DNA of 64,000 bases from Neoceratodus forsteri. Lineage: Eukaryota; Chordata; Ceratodontiformes; Ceratodontidae. Positions 23,901-36,060 of this stretch are shown piece by piece. The translations under genes were made by a program, and so were the position numbers. The stretch lies in NCBI GenBank assembly GCA_016271365.2, contig JADMNL010000023.1, positions 607,132,001 through 607,196,000 on the forward strand, written 5' to 3'. How positions within the stretch are numbered: the first letter of the stretch is position 1; the number at the start of each line of letters is the position of its first letter. The notes beneath the pieces were generated by a model. The model did not search any database and was not told where the DNA came from. It saw nothing but the letters and a program-made list of their open reading frames with translations.

Positions 23901-24369
23901 GTTAAATAGAATAATCACAGCAGCGTTAGTAGCAAATCAAAATTTTTATTGCTAAAAGGTTAAACGCACTGTACTTCATGAACTGATTATAAAAAAACTT
24001 AAAAAGCATAGATTTAAAAGGTTCTTAAAATGATATTAAAAGTCTTTAAAGGTCTGGCTGACCACACAAGCTCCATTTCTCTGTTATGTTTGATTTCATT
24101 AAATCAGTAATCTGCACCTGATTGCAGTATGGCTTGCAAGCATCTCAAGTCTTCTTTTGAGGAGTAATACCAAGTGAAGTCCTGCTGCTCTTTGCTTTCC
24201 TGATAGTGGCATGTCTGTGTGATCATTCTCCATACCTCTCCTGTCAAGGGTGCAACCACCTCTGGCTCATCATTCCAACAGCCTTCTAAACAGCAATTGG
24301 CAAGTAATTAAGGTAGCCAGGTATCCCAGGTGTAGATAGTCACTTTTATCAGCTCTTTAAGATACATTT
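20931..24369. other. Long unassigned AT-rich region
   Basis: About 3.4 kb without recognisable genes or element termini. Open frames are under 100 codons on both strands and show no motifs. It could be host intergenic or intronic sequence; I see no candidate exon. Confidence 0.4.
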
Positions 24370-24565
24370 TTTTATTCTTTGTTAACTGGGCAAGGCCCAC
24401 TAGGCAGAGGAGCCTATTTTCAGGGGCGACCTGGGAGCACTGAGGAGGTTAAGTGACTTATTCAGTTATACAGTATGCAAGTGGAGGTTGTGGAATCAAT
24501 CCTAGGTTTGTCTGCTGGATGTACCAAACTCATTCACAGATTCTAGACTATACTGCCAGCCCATA
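24370..24565 (-). mobile_element. MIR-like SINE with L2-type tail
   Basis: The plus strand carries the antisense of a MIR/CORE-type SINE: 'ttaagtgactt', then 'atgcaagtgg', a decayed box B ('aatcaatccta'), and an end 'ctatactgcc' (about 24548). At the other end 'cactaggcagaggagcctattttcag' matches the 3' tail of the L2-like LINEs in this window, for example 49343-49368. The SINE therefore probably used L2 machinery. It is more diverged than the copy at 56.2 kb. Confidence 0.65.
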
Positions 24566-25425
24566 ACTTGCTGTCAGCATGATCTCACTTGAAGATCCTC
24601 AGATCAGACTGTAATTACATGTCAGTAGCCTGAATTTTGTGCACACAACCGAATTTGGTTATACACACAACTGAGAGAAAAACATGGCAGCACTAGAAAA
24701 GAAATTGGACCAAAGGAAATTGTGCACACAACCGAAATGTGCACACAACTGAATGGCACACAAGTGGAACTGTCTGTATTTATTTTGATTAAAGGACATC
24801 TTTACATGACCTTTACCATCAGTGCATGCCTTTTCAGGGCTGCTACAGCTAGCAATATACAGGTATAAGCTGGAGGATCTATTTTGTGGTTAGTGTCGCT
24901 CAGCTATGTGGAGAGAAAGGGTCTCCTGCACTGCCAGCCCATGCTGCCCCACTAGTTTGAGTGAGACAGTCCAGTCCTCCCTTAGTAGGCTCTGGGGTTA
25001 TGTGCTGGATATCCCATGAAAAGGCGAGTGCAAAATCGTGAATGCAAATACGATGACAGCAAAACAGCACGGCACAGAAAGCTACTGGGGAAAAAGTGAT
25101 CGCCAAACAGCAAACTTCAGCTTTCTCCTCCCCAAGTTGTGTCCCCCAGAGTTGATGATATGTAGCAGGGGGCTTGGGGCAAATCCCACCTCCAAACTCA
25201 CTTCAGCAGTGTTGGTGCCATTGCTGGCTCTTCTACAAAAACACGGGCTACCAGCTAACCTAAATTCTTACAGAGCACCAAATTCCTGCAAGAAGGAAAT
25301 CAAAGGGCCAAAAGTGCACATTGTAAGGATCTATTAACTAAATCATATGGTGACTCCAAAAATTCTGGTCCCATATTAGGTGCTTCCTAGGATCAAATCC
25401 AGCCCCCACTCCAACTGATATGTCT
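24566..25425. other. Unassigned DNA with a small GTGCACACAAC repeat
   Basis: Contains three near-copies of TGTGCACACAACYGAA at about 24637, 24720 and 24738, plus a related 'tatacacacaactga' at 24659. Otherwise nothing was identified. Confidence 0.35.
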
Positions 25426-25427
25426 CA

Positions 25428-27636
25428 GTGTGGTCAACTGCAATAATCCTCTACTATCGCAAACTTTTTCAATGCACAGTTTTCAGACCTTACCAACTAT
25501 ACCTCATCCTTCCTGCTAAACTGAACTCAAATGACCAACTTGATGTCGCTGGGCCAAAATTTCTTTTCATGTCTGTCACTCACCAGGAAGTTCTAAGATT
25601 GCTAAACAACATCTCCGATTCCACTGCCGCTGGGTCTGACAATCTTGAACCTTCACTCCTAAAGCTCACTGCACCTTACATAGCTGCACCTCTTGCAAAG
25701 ATTTGTACCTCTCCCTTTGTCACAGCTATGTTCCTGATATCTGGAAGACTGCAAGGATTACCCTGTCTACAAAAGGGTGACCACAAAATCCCTTCAATTG
25801 TAGGCCCGTTGTCATATTGTCTGTTCTCAGCAAAATCCTTGAGAAGCTTGTAGCAACTCAAACCATTGACTTTCTTCAGAAACGTGACCTTCTCACATCT
25901 GACTGCGTGGCTTCTGCAAAGGTCATAGCACCACCACTGCTTTACTAAAATGTCTGATACCCTAGCTGCCATGGACTCAGGTCTCCTAATGGGGCAATTT
26001 TTAGAGACATGACTAAAGCATTTGACCTTGTTGATCATCCCATCCTACTAACTGCTTTAGATCACAAGGCTGCTCGCCAAGTATCACTGCATGGTTTGAC
26101 AGCTACCTGTCAGATCACACTCAACAAGTTAAATTTAACTCCACCCTATCGGATTATGCTACCATAAACATTGGTGTGCCATAAGGTTCTATTCTTGGTC
26201 CCCTACTCTTCATCATTTTCATAAATGACATTACCTCAAACATTCCCCAGACTGCCTCCCTGTTATATGCCGATGAAATTGTCCTGTACACCAGTGCAAA
26301 AAATTACTGAAATCAACCAATCACTTTCCCAAGACTTTCAACAAATTGAACAGTGGTTGTTTAGCCATAAACTGTCTTAAATGTATCTAAGACTCAAGCC
26401 ATGCTATTTGGTTCTAATGCCAAACTCAAACTCTCTCAACCCACTTTTAATGTCTCTACCATAAATGGCTCTTTTGTTATGGTGGTACCCTCCTTTAAAT
26501 ATCTGGGTACACTCGATCCAGCTCTTACTTTTGATCTCCATATCCAGCAGACCTGCAAGCTGGCCAACATGAAACTTTGTGGCATACTGTTCCAGCTACA
26601 TGCTCACCCCTCAACTAGGCTTACCATAGCTCGTGGCATGCTCCTTCCGTCACTCACTTATAGGGTTGCAGTCTCGGTGGGTAAACTAGCTTTCAGAAGT
26701 GGGATGTTGCATACAGTAATATCTGTAGATATGTGTCCTCCTCACATCGGTTGAAGCACCACTGCCTCCTCTATGCTGAACTGGGATGGCTTTCTCCAGC
26801 ATCCTCCCGAGACTATGCGTTCTGCTCAATCATAGATAACATCATCCGAAATCAAACACCTAAGCCCTTGGCGGAATTATTTCTAAACCAGACATCCAGC
26901 TATGATCTATGCTTGGCTGCAAATGTCCATGTTCTCATCCCTATAGATCACTCCTCCACAGGTGCTAGTGCCTTCTGTTGTCATGCCCCACAACAATGGA
27001 ACTCCCCTCCTCTAACTATATGTCTAGCATCATCCCATGCCTCTTTCAAAATATTGCTGTGTGACCATCTCGCTGATTTCTGCTCTTGCTCCTGCTTCAA
27101 ACCCCTTAGTCCAGTATCTCTCCTGATCTTTGATCCCCAACATCCTTTCAGAGCTCATCCTCAATAACACAGCTCTGTGCTGTCCTTCTGTCTCCTATTT
27201 TGCCATATTTTCATTATATCTAGCCATCATCCCTTACCTTACCTCAATCTCATATCCATCCTATCCCCTCCTTATACTGCCTCCCTACCCTCTCTCAATT
27301 CCTGATTCTCCTGTATCCATCTTACATGACTATTAAAATAGCATTTTTTCTTTGTATAATCTCACCCTATGTGCTACCTTAATGTTGCCTAACAGATTTA
27401 TTTATTGTTGCTCTCCTATATTTCTATGTTATACAGTACTGTTGAATCAGTTGTACTAATTGTTTCCTGCCTGCACTGTACTATTATTGTCTAAGTATTT
27501 ACTGTTGTATGATTGTACTGTCTTTGTTCAAAAATGTTTTGTTTCTGTAAACTCCTGGGTTGTGCCTGAAAATAGACATTGCTATGGCTAGTGCACCTTA
27601 CCCGGTCAACAATAAATAAATAAATACATTTCAGTG
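25428..27636 (+). mobile_element. L2-like LINE, 5'-truncated, plus strand
   Basis: The fragment begins inside ORF2 at the start of the reverse transcriptase and runs to the 3' end. Visible pieces are EVLRLLNNI...STAAGSDNLEP (about 25580-25660), AFDLVDHP in another frame near 26018-26041, and the catalytic box decayed to Y-A-D-E at 26266-26277. The thumb-region segment SFKYLGTLDPALTFD...HI is at about 26489-26548, and the C-terminus resembles L2 RTs. The 3' end has 'CCTGAAAATAGACAT', 'CTTACCCGGTCAA' and an (AATA)n tail at about 27608-27630. Frameshifts and stops split it. Confidence 0.85.
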
Positions 27637-28890
27637 ATTCTGTTATTTCCCAGTCACTCTCTGTGTCTGCGCTATTTTGCCATCACCTTTTTGTATTCAC
27701 CCATTTGTGTTTCGCCTTTTCACATGGAACCATGTGTAGGAGGGTGGCTGTAGGGGAAGCACTGATACTGCAGGCTGTCCGGAAACAGATGGTTTGACAT
27801 GCTGCTCCTGCCTCTGCCCATGCATACATCACCAATACCAGTTCTTATGTTGCCTGCCAGATGGGCCAGTCAGGGGAGATTCTGGGGCCATGGGATGGAG
27901 TTCTTCTGTTTGTGGGCTGGCCATGGCTCAGCGATCTGAATTCCACCCTTGTCCAGATGCTCATGATCCTATAACCATGAGAATACAAATAAGGCTGCTG
28001 GTTCTCTTTGAAGATTTAAGGTTAAATTCTTCACGGGATGGATTGTGTCTTCTATAGTTTTAGGTGACATTGTAGAGTAGGCAGTGTTCAGTGGGGCCCT
28101 TCTTCCTTATTCAGTCACCCTTTCCCTTCCTGCTTAGTGTGTGAGACAGTACCCCCCTTGACTACCATACTTATCATTTCCCAACCTGATTCCTGTGGTG
28201 TTTATGGGACCTGGGAGCATTACTTCAGTCTCTTCTGATGCTAAACTTTGTGTCCCTGCTGGTTGTTATGTGATCATGTATTACTGCTATAGGAGACCAT
28301 TTTCATTTCTGTTACCAATATGGACGCACTCATCTTGGACTGCCTTTATATTTCTTCGGGAGGTTCCTCTCTGCAGACCTGGCTGCTGGATGCTGAATTG
28401 TTACTCCCAATAAGACTACAGCTGTTGATTATATGATGGGTGGCCCAGGGGTGGGACCAATTGACTGTTTCAAATGACTTTGTTGAATCTTGTGCCATAC
28501 TGTAGACTATCGGACACAAGTGCACCTGCACGGACAGCCCAGGTGACTTTCACTTGAGTAACTCTCCAGCACAGCTTTTACTAACCATCACTGCAATGGG
28601 CCAGTTTGGACTGTGTCCCTTACCTTGGAAGAACCTATTACTTGTATTAACTTTCCTGTTTCACTCTGCCCTCTTGGCAGCTTGTTTCTGCTTCATGGAG
28701 TGTAAGGAATACAGTTGTCTCCATGTTCAATTTATTATTCTGTCTTTTAACTAAGTTTAGTAGACTTCTTTGACTCAGGTTCTTTTATTTCTTACTGTTA
28801 CTTAAACCCACATTATTAATGAGTATTTACTGCAATTGCTGGGGTATATGATGTAGGGTAGACCTAGCCCTTCCACAGAAGGGGCCTTGA
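27637..28890. other. Unassigned DNA
   Basis: About 1.25 kb with short open frames only and no recognised repeat terminus. Nothing identified. Confidence 0.35.
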
Positions 28891-28903
28891 GCCTGTTGGA
28901 CCT

Positions 28904-30520
28904 TTTTTTTACAATTTTATTTTATAATTTTTTAATTTATATATACAGGATAAGAATAATATGCAGCATTTATAAATTAATCAAACATTTTCCATTATTC
29001 TCTTTCTATAAGGCATGTCAAGACCCAACATGGGGAATTGTTACATCATAAATATTTTCCACAGTTACAGCAGCAATAAATCTTATTTTTTCGGTACTAA
29101 GAAAGAAAATACTTAAATCTTTTCTTCCTCAAGAAGAAAACTCTAAGGTCGTGCATTTATACGCTTCTACTCCATATCCCCCAAAACTTCCCTATCCATT
29201 GATATCCCTTATTTTTAAATTTTAGATGTTAATCATTTCAGTTTTCTTCCTCTGATAATGTAGGTGATTCTGCACCATCAGTCTCACTCTCTTGGTACTG
29301 TGCACGAATACAAGCCATAACTTGATCGATATCAAAAAACACATGCTGGTTCCACTTATAGTTAATCCTGAATGTTGCTGGAGCCAATAACTGAAATTCC
29401 ACTCCCATTTTTAGGAGCTCTTGTCTAAGTCCCCAAAACTTCCTTCTCCTCTGCTGTGTAGCAAACAAATAATCTAGAAAGAGTTTATATGATTTGTAAA
29501 TAAGAGGTGCTTTAATTCTCAAAATATGCATTATTAGATCTTGGTCTGTCTCAAAGCAAGAGTTATGAATATGGTAGATTTCTTTTCTGTTTCTAAATGT
29601 GCGGGGAGGGCCTCTTTTGCAGGTATTCTGTAAGCTTGTGATATAAAGGGCAAGTTTTCCTCAGGTAATTCAAAACATTTATATAAATGTCCTTAACCAA
29701 GTCACTGGTGTTTTGAAAGTCCCTATCCAACAAAGATGGTAGGTCCAATATCCTTAAGTTTCTGTACTTTCTGATTTTCCAAAATGTCCACCTTATGTGC
29801 CAGCATGTAGTTGTGTTTTATTAAATTAGCCGTTGTTGCTTCAACCCTTTTACTTTATTTGTTGTTTTTTCCATTTCATTTTTTGTTTGTTCCACATCTT
29901 TGCAACTACTTCTATTTCATCTCTATATTTCTGATTATCTTTTGTAAGAAGTCAACCTTTTCTGATAGGGCATTAAATTTCCTGTTGAAATTTGAGTCCA
30001 GCCAAGGAGTTTTTGCAAAATCTCCCAAGGAGTCAATTGTATATTTTTCCGACTGTAGAATCCATCTCCTCTACAGTGCCCTGTTTGTATCAGACACTAC
30101 TTCTGGCTTTGTTTGTTTGGCTGAGAAAGGTAATTTGTCTTTCTCTGAGGGAGATTATCCGAGTTGGGAACAGTGGGTTTCGGGTCGGGTTTTTAGAGTA
30201 TGCAACAGCTTCTATCATAGTTATAGTCACCTGGGTGGGCTCTTGCAGGCAGGCAGTTGGCATTCATCTCTAAACTGAGCTCTCTCTCCCCAGCTCTCTG
30301 AATGCCCTGTCGCCAAGTCTGTTCTGAAATATTTTTAAGTGGTTTAATCCTTGAGATATATGCTCTCCGATGATGTGGAGGATACCACCTTCTGCTTGTT
30401 AGCCATGGAAAATTTAATCAGAAAAGCTTTCCGAAACAGGGGTTTTGCTTGTTTAAAAACACCTGCATCAGAGTTCTACAAGAATGCTGCCACTGCAGCC
30501 ATGTTAACTCCACCCCTCAG
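28904..30520 (-). mobile_element. ORF1-only L1 derivative (half-LINE-like) with TSD
   Basis: A 1.6 kb minus-strand retrotransposon bounded by the direct repeat GCCTGTTGGACCT at 28891-28903 and 30521-30533 (last base C or T). The 3' end is a short poly-A, seen as T's at 28903-28910. From 5' to 3' on the minus strand it has a short leader, a broken ORF1 from about 30406 to 29238, and a 3'UTR of about 330 bp. There is no sign of endonuclease or RT between ORF1 and the tail. This is the layout of the HAL1 (half-L1) elements described in mammals, mobilised in trans by a full L1. An internal deletion in a single L1 copy would look the same. Confidence 0.75.
29238..30406 (-). pseudogene. Broken L1 ORF1 remnant with preserved C-terminal domain
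   Basis: A likely start codon lies at 30406-30404 (minus), beginning MANKQKVVSS, lysine- and serine-rich like other L1 ORF1 starts. The central part is out of frame. The final 97 codons (29531-29238) are open and contain FATQQRRRKFWGLRQEL followed by LLAPATFRI and an acidic tail. These correspond to the conserved C-terminal domain of L1 ORF1 proteins. Full span about 1.17 kb, a normal ORF1 length. The C-terminal domain is better kept than in the long L1 at 13 kb. Confidence 0.75.
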
Positions 30521-30533
30521 GCCTGTTGGACCT

Positions 30534-32104
30534 CTTTGGTCGAACCTTGTAGTAATCAGAGTACCATGTGAGGTCACAACACTGTACTAGTTGTGAATTA
30601 TGTCTACTACATCTTTATGTGGGATACTCACCTCCCTGCATGAGAGCACAACAAATCAGCCCAGTTTGGGTACTCCTATCATAGTGGCTTCCCTTATCCT
30701 GCAAGGAAGCACAGTAGAACTGCCATTTTACTCCTTCCTTCAACACTCTTCCACCCTGGGACCAGATTGTTGACACTGAAGGCAGATTTGTCATTCTTTT
30801 TGTAACCTTATGACCAGCCTGTTATACTAGCCAGTGTATATTCTCCTCCTGGCAGTGACAAATCAGCCATATGCACTCTATGTAACACATTACTGGATAT
30901 ATAGTTTCACCAATTGATACTCAGGAGAGGTATTAATCTGACACTGCAGTCTGCCCTGGATTCCTCAAGTGCTTCCTGGTTTCATGTCACTGGACCACAG
31001 AAATACCTCAGAGAGAGTACAGCTAGATCCCCGAGGCTACTGGATGTGTGGAACTGCCTGTATCCCTTGCGCCATTCCTTCAGCCACTATTCTCCCTATC
31101 ATGGGAGCTATGCATGATTGCATTATTTTTCCATAACTGTGGAGGGTTTCTCGGGTGAAGGATCTGACACATGGTCCCATGTTCATGTGTGACTATGCCC
31201 TTCTGACCTTGAAATTGAATATGGAAGAACCACGCAGTTCCTGAAACCGAATATGGAAAACCATGCAGTTTCACCAACTGGAGGCTTAATCTTTCCCAAC
31301 TAGAGGATGAGTCCTTTGTGGAGTCACTGGCAGAAAAAACAGATCAAGTTATCATAGACAACTCCGCCTTGATATCACCATCCAGATCTCATTGAACACG
31401 GACAAACTGTGATCTCGGTAAACTTATTTCCCATGCAGCCTGAAAAATACCATGAGAGAGAGGAAAGATATATGGTACCTCCCTGGTAGATTTACTGAAA
31501 TTGCTCCAGGCCTTGCATGTGGGAGTCCTGGAAGTGGAGCCACAAACTCAGTCAGTGAAACAGGACCTTCAGGAAATAGTAGATTACTGGATAGAACAAA
31601 CTCTCCCATACCAAAGAGACTACCTCACATACGTTATTTAGTTGTGTGATTGTTAGTCACTACTAAACACATATATGTGTACTGAATTTTAAGTATACTC
31701 ATTTTGAATACAATATTCTGTATAGCTCGGTTAGTCAAATTAGATATGTAACTTGCATGCACTTTGCATAACATTGAATCCTTTGATATGCACTTAATAT
31801 GCAATGTCAATACTTAGGACATCTGTTTTAATGCACAAAATAAAACATTTTTTTCTTGTTCTTGCCAGGTATCTCAGCTAAAAAAATACAGTGCAGTTTG
31901 TCCCTGTTTTCATGTACCACTCTGTCTTTTTATTTTAATTTTATTAAGCCTACCTTTACAGACTTCCAGTTTCGTCAGCTCAGCCTCCCAAAGCATTCTA
32001 TTTCTGCCCTGCAATACCAACACTCTGTTTATATCTCCTCAGTTACTTTCCTGTCAGCAAAGACGTCCCACAAATTATGTTTCCATCTGTAATCCAACCT
32101 ATGG
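30534..32104. other. Unassigned DNA
   Basis: No recognised element, tRNA-like box or coding motif in about 1.6 kb. Antisense and sense frames are below 70 codons. Confidence 0.35.
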
Positions 32105-33320
32105 CTCTTAAATTTTTATTTATTTATGCAAAATTTTGGTAACTGGGAGAGGCACACTGAGCTGAAGCTCATTTCTAGGTGTGACCTGGGGAAAGGAAAA
32201 AGGGATGGAAGCAAGTGAAACAGTCAGGTTACAATATAAATATGGTGAATAATAATAAAATAAAAGGTAATGAAATAACAATGATACATTGGCAAAATTG
32301 CTAGGCATGTGTATCCCAAAGTTAACACTAAAATCAGCTGTAAAAAGGAAAACTAAAGGAGGCAGGGAAGGAGGAAAAGGTCATAGTGGGATGGGGTGAT
32401 GATTACAATTGGCATCAGGAATCACACTGGTTAAGGGAGTTGGGCACAAGAGGAGGCAAGGTAAGAATGTGTGGAGAGAGAGAGAGAGACTCAAATGTCC
32501 CACATTGTGAAGGACTGCGCTTGAAAAAAGGAGCTACCCTAACATTGTAAACAGAGTTTTATGAAGACAATATTGTTCATAGATGCTAAATCAAAGTTGG
32601 CTAGTACAAATAAAAGCTTATGGTTTTGACTTGTTTTCCCATGACTCAATGCTGTGTCCCACATTACAAGAGGTAGTTTTCCATGTCAGTGACATGGGAC
32701 AGTAGCTCCTTGATATATAGTTCTGAGTAATGCTTCCTTCCAAGTCTTCTGAAAAGCCCCAAAGCCCAGTGATCAGACTGCTGTAATGTTCTTTGCCACC
32801 GGTCACCTGTTTCGCATTAGTACTTTAATGTGTTCTTGGTGAGAAGCAGTATTGCAAAACTGAATTCAGTAAGTCCTGAGATTCCGATTCTTATCCAGCA
32901 TATGCCGAATTGCTACTGCATATGTGGGCTTCCAACCACAGTACCAAACTGGACTGTTATGAGATGGGTGTCGGGTGAGGATAGTTGACTAAGAATTTGA
33001 AGTAGAAGATTTGTAAGGGAGAATGTGGATGCACTTGTAAGATGTGGCAGATGTTTATTCAGTGTGTTGGTGGGGACTGTTAAGATTTCAACAGCAAGAT
33101 CTACAGCTTGCAGAAATGGCACTGCTGGATGGACCTCACTGGGCCTACAGAACAGAGGTGAGGGTGATGGAAAAGTACTGCAGTGTGTGTGTGTGTATGT
33201 GTGTGTGTGCATATATATATATATGTGTGTGTGTCCCCACAGATCTACATGCACAGAAAAGCTCGGTATCTCATAGACTATCAAACAGCAATTACATTTT
33301 AGGAGCATTTTGCTAGGAAA
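32105..33320 (-). mobile_element. Possible L2-like 3' region, minus strand
   Basis: The left edge ('atttttatttatttatgcaaa', then 'taactgggagaggcacactgagct' and 'gtgacctgggg', about 32111-32192) resembles the antisense L2-type 3' tail found at 49.3 kb and in the SINEs. The purine-rich sequence that follows resembles L2 3'UTRs, but no RT motif is visible. A mixed (GT)n/(AT)n run lies at 33183-33234 and a (GA)n run at about 32474-32488. The right limit is arbitrary. Confidence 0.4.
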
Positions 33321-34103
33321 TCAAAGGCTACTCCCAGAATTGCTTCCTGGTGAATCTGATCTGCCTGTGATGGACATATTGGTGCTGACAGTTTTGAGGG
33401 TGACAACGGAGTAAATCGCATGTGTTCATGGTATGGATAATCAAAAGTGGTACTGAGTGAATGATTGTGTGTGTTTCTAGAAAGGGGATTACAAAACAAG
33501 CACTTGCACAAAATGAAGAATGTTGCCAGCCCTTAGGCACAGTGCTAGGCTGCTGCTCACAGTGCTGGCGATCCAGGTTTAGGAATGAGCCAGTTTGTTA
33601 GGCTGGCCAGGGAGGAGAAGAATTGCCTGAGTGTTCCAGAGGATGCTCTCCTCCTTTGCGGAGGGAGAGTCACTGCCGCCACCACAGTGCTGCCCCTAGG
33701 GATAAGTTAACGCCCATGGTAATCTTTGTACAAGTACCCCATGGTTGCATCCTTGAAGTAGCGATAGAAGCCACAGCTCAACAGCTGTTTAAATACATTA
33801 GTTCTTAAAACACTCACTTTATGCCATTACAATTTCCGCTGCTCATATCAAAATGTGTTTTAGGCATAACTCATCACCATACCTAACAAAATGTCACCCA
33901 GCCTCGGCATTTGACCTACACAGCATGGCCCTGTCAGACTTTAACTTTGACTTTATATATACACACACACAACATTTCCACCTCTTTAGAGCTGGCTGTT
34001 TTAAACATAATTAAAAAAAAGAAATAAGCGATGCCCAGCAGGCACAGTGACCCCTTTCCAGTCTCTACACAGAATTGCTACCTCTTCACTATAAGTGACA
34101 ATA
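33321..34103. other. Unassigned DNA
   Basis: No recognised feature apart from a short TA/CA run near 33955-33970. Confidence 0.35.
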
Positions 34104-34887
34104 GGAACATAGGAACACAGGAATGTGATGGCAGAAAAGGACCACCAGGGCCACCCAGCCTGCCCGAGTGTGGCGCGTATCCTTAAGCCTTTACAATAGC
34201 ACTCCCCTTCCCAACATCCCCTTGTGTTTATCCCATGCCCTCTTAACCCTACCACTGACTTTTCACTCACCACCTCCCTCAGCAGCCCATTGCAATTTTC
34301 AACCACCCTCTCAGTGAAGAAGTACCTCCTAGGGTTACCCCTAAATTCCCCCTTGATTTGGAATTCATACCCTCACCCTGGGCAGCTTCTTTAGTTGGAA
34401 AATGCTCTCACAGGCACCTTATTGATCCCCTTGACATACTTAAATGTCTCAATCATGTCACCCCTCCTCCTCCTCTGCTCCAGTGAAACCATGCCAAGGT
34501 CACTCAGTCTCCCTTGTATGGTAAGTGATCTAGCCTTCTCACCATCTTCATCACCCTCCTCTGAACACGTTCTACCCTCTCCATGTCCTTCCCTGAGGTA
34601 TGGCCTCCAGAACTGGACCCCATATTCCAGGTGTGGCCTTAATAGCTGGGTGTACAGGGAACTATTACCTCTCCCTCTGCTGGATGTTCCTCCCTATGCA
34701 ACCCAATATTCTGCTGGCTCTTTCCACAATAAAGATAAAAAATAAAGAAGACAAAGCAGCCCAAAGCCATGGTCAAGGAACACTTGGTTACTAAACAGTA
34801 AGTTAAACACTGAGATCATACAAATAAATTAACACTAGCTTCTTCTCAACACACCAGCAATTCCATTGCTCATTTAAAGGACCTATA

Positions 34888-35046
34888 ATATACTAATCTG
34901 TCCCCATCACCACTCATTGCTAAACAAGAGTGGTTTCATCCAGCCAGAACAGCTCAGCTTCACTTCACTGTTCTCCCACGAGCAGAACGCGTGTTAAACC
35001 ACTCTTATCCAGCAATGAGTGGCTCGGGGACATATTAATATATATT
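34888..35046. repeat. Foldback element at the CR1 deletion point
   Basis: Inverted repeats with arms of about 55-60 bp. The left arm contains 'ctgtccccatcaccactc' followed by 'agagtggttt', and the right arm contains 'aaaccactct' followed by 'gagtggctcggggaca', surrounding a loop of about 50 bp. AT-rich ends ('tataatatact' / 'atattaatatata') flank the arms. It resembles a small palindromic MITE. It sits exactly where CR1 sequence is missing. Confidence 0.55.
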
Positions 35047-35737
35047 AGAACCCATAGGTGAATCCTGTCCAGTCCCATTTCCTTGTTTTCCTTAAGGCTT
35101 CCAACCTTTTGGACTCTATCTTCTGAAAATAGACTTGTGTCCACTACCCTTTCCACCTGGTGCCTGCTGCTACATGTTGGTCCCCCAGTTGTGAAGACCA
35201 AGCAGAAGTACTCATTTAAAATGTTAGCTTTCCATGGCCTCTTCTGCACACATTCTCACTATCCCACTCCATTCTTCCTCTTTTCACTCTTGTACTTGAA
35301 GAAAGTCTTATCTCCTTTTTTACCTCCTTGGTGATCCCAACCCCTGTTTGGCCTTAGCTGCCCTCACTCTCCTTCCTGCCTGCTTTGTTTTTCCGGATAA
35401 ATCTCCCTATCCACCTCTGGGTCTTCTTGTACTTTCCAGAAGCTTTTTCCTCCCTTACCATGTTAGCTACCTCTTATGACAAATATATTGGTCTCTTCTT
35501 CTTCCTACTCTTGGTCACTTCCTTCAGATGCACGCAATTGCCTTTGCTATTCCTCCTTGATCTTTTTCCATTGGGTCTCTACTTCCCCCAAGCCATCCCT
35601 CGGATTGCGGTATTTACTGAGGCAGTCTCCATTTCTAAAAGCTGCCTCCTGAAGTCCAGGATCCTTGTCTTAGTGTGTTTTTTCTTGCCCAATCCATATG
35701 CCAATCCAACAGTATAGTGATCACTTGTACCCAGGGA

Positions 35738-36060
35738 CTACCCACTATTACATTTGCAATGCTGTCCCTGTTCATAAATATCAGGTCCAACGCTGTCCTG
35801 TCTTATCTGTATTCCATAAATAGCTGCTTGAGAAATGCCCCTGTAGGATTTGAGGATGGCACTGCTCCTGGTTGTAGCTGCGGCCAGAATGCTCCAGTCC
35901 GCATCCTGCAGATTAAAGTCCCTATAATCAATACCTTGACTTTGACTGCCATTCAGCCAATGGCCTCCTCCAAAATCTTGTCTAACTCCTCCCCCTAATG
36001 TTGGTACTCTGTACATCATCCCCATGGATAAAGGCCCCAAACCCGGTTTCTAAGTTGACC
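35738..36060 (-). pseudogene. CR1 endonuclease domain remnant
   Basis: On the minus strand a 100-codon frame holds RDFNLQDADWS (35920-35894 region), corresponding to the GDFN-x-P/Q-D-x-x-W block of AP-endonucleases in CR1 ORF2, with G changed to R. It is followed by TTRSS and ILKS, as in CR1 proteins. It would nick target DNA in an intact element; here it is broken on both sides. Confidence 0.75.

Noticed and set aside
29811..30278. 155-codon plus-strand frame
   Set aside because: It is antisense to the broken L1 ORF1 of the minus-strand half-LINE and lacks any motif.
33183..33234. Z-DNA-forming GT/AT tract as a regulatory element
   Set aside because: Ordinary microsatellite; no adjacent gene to regulate.
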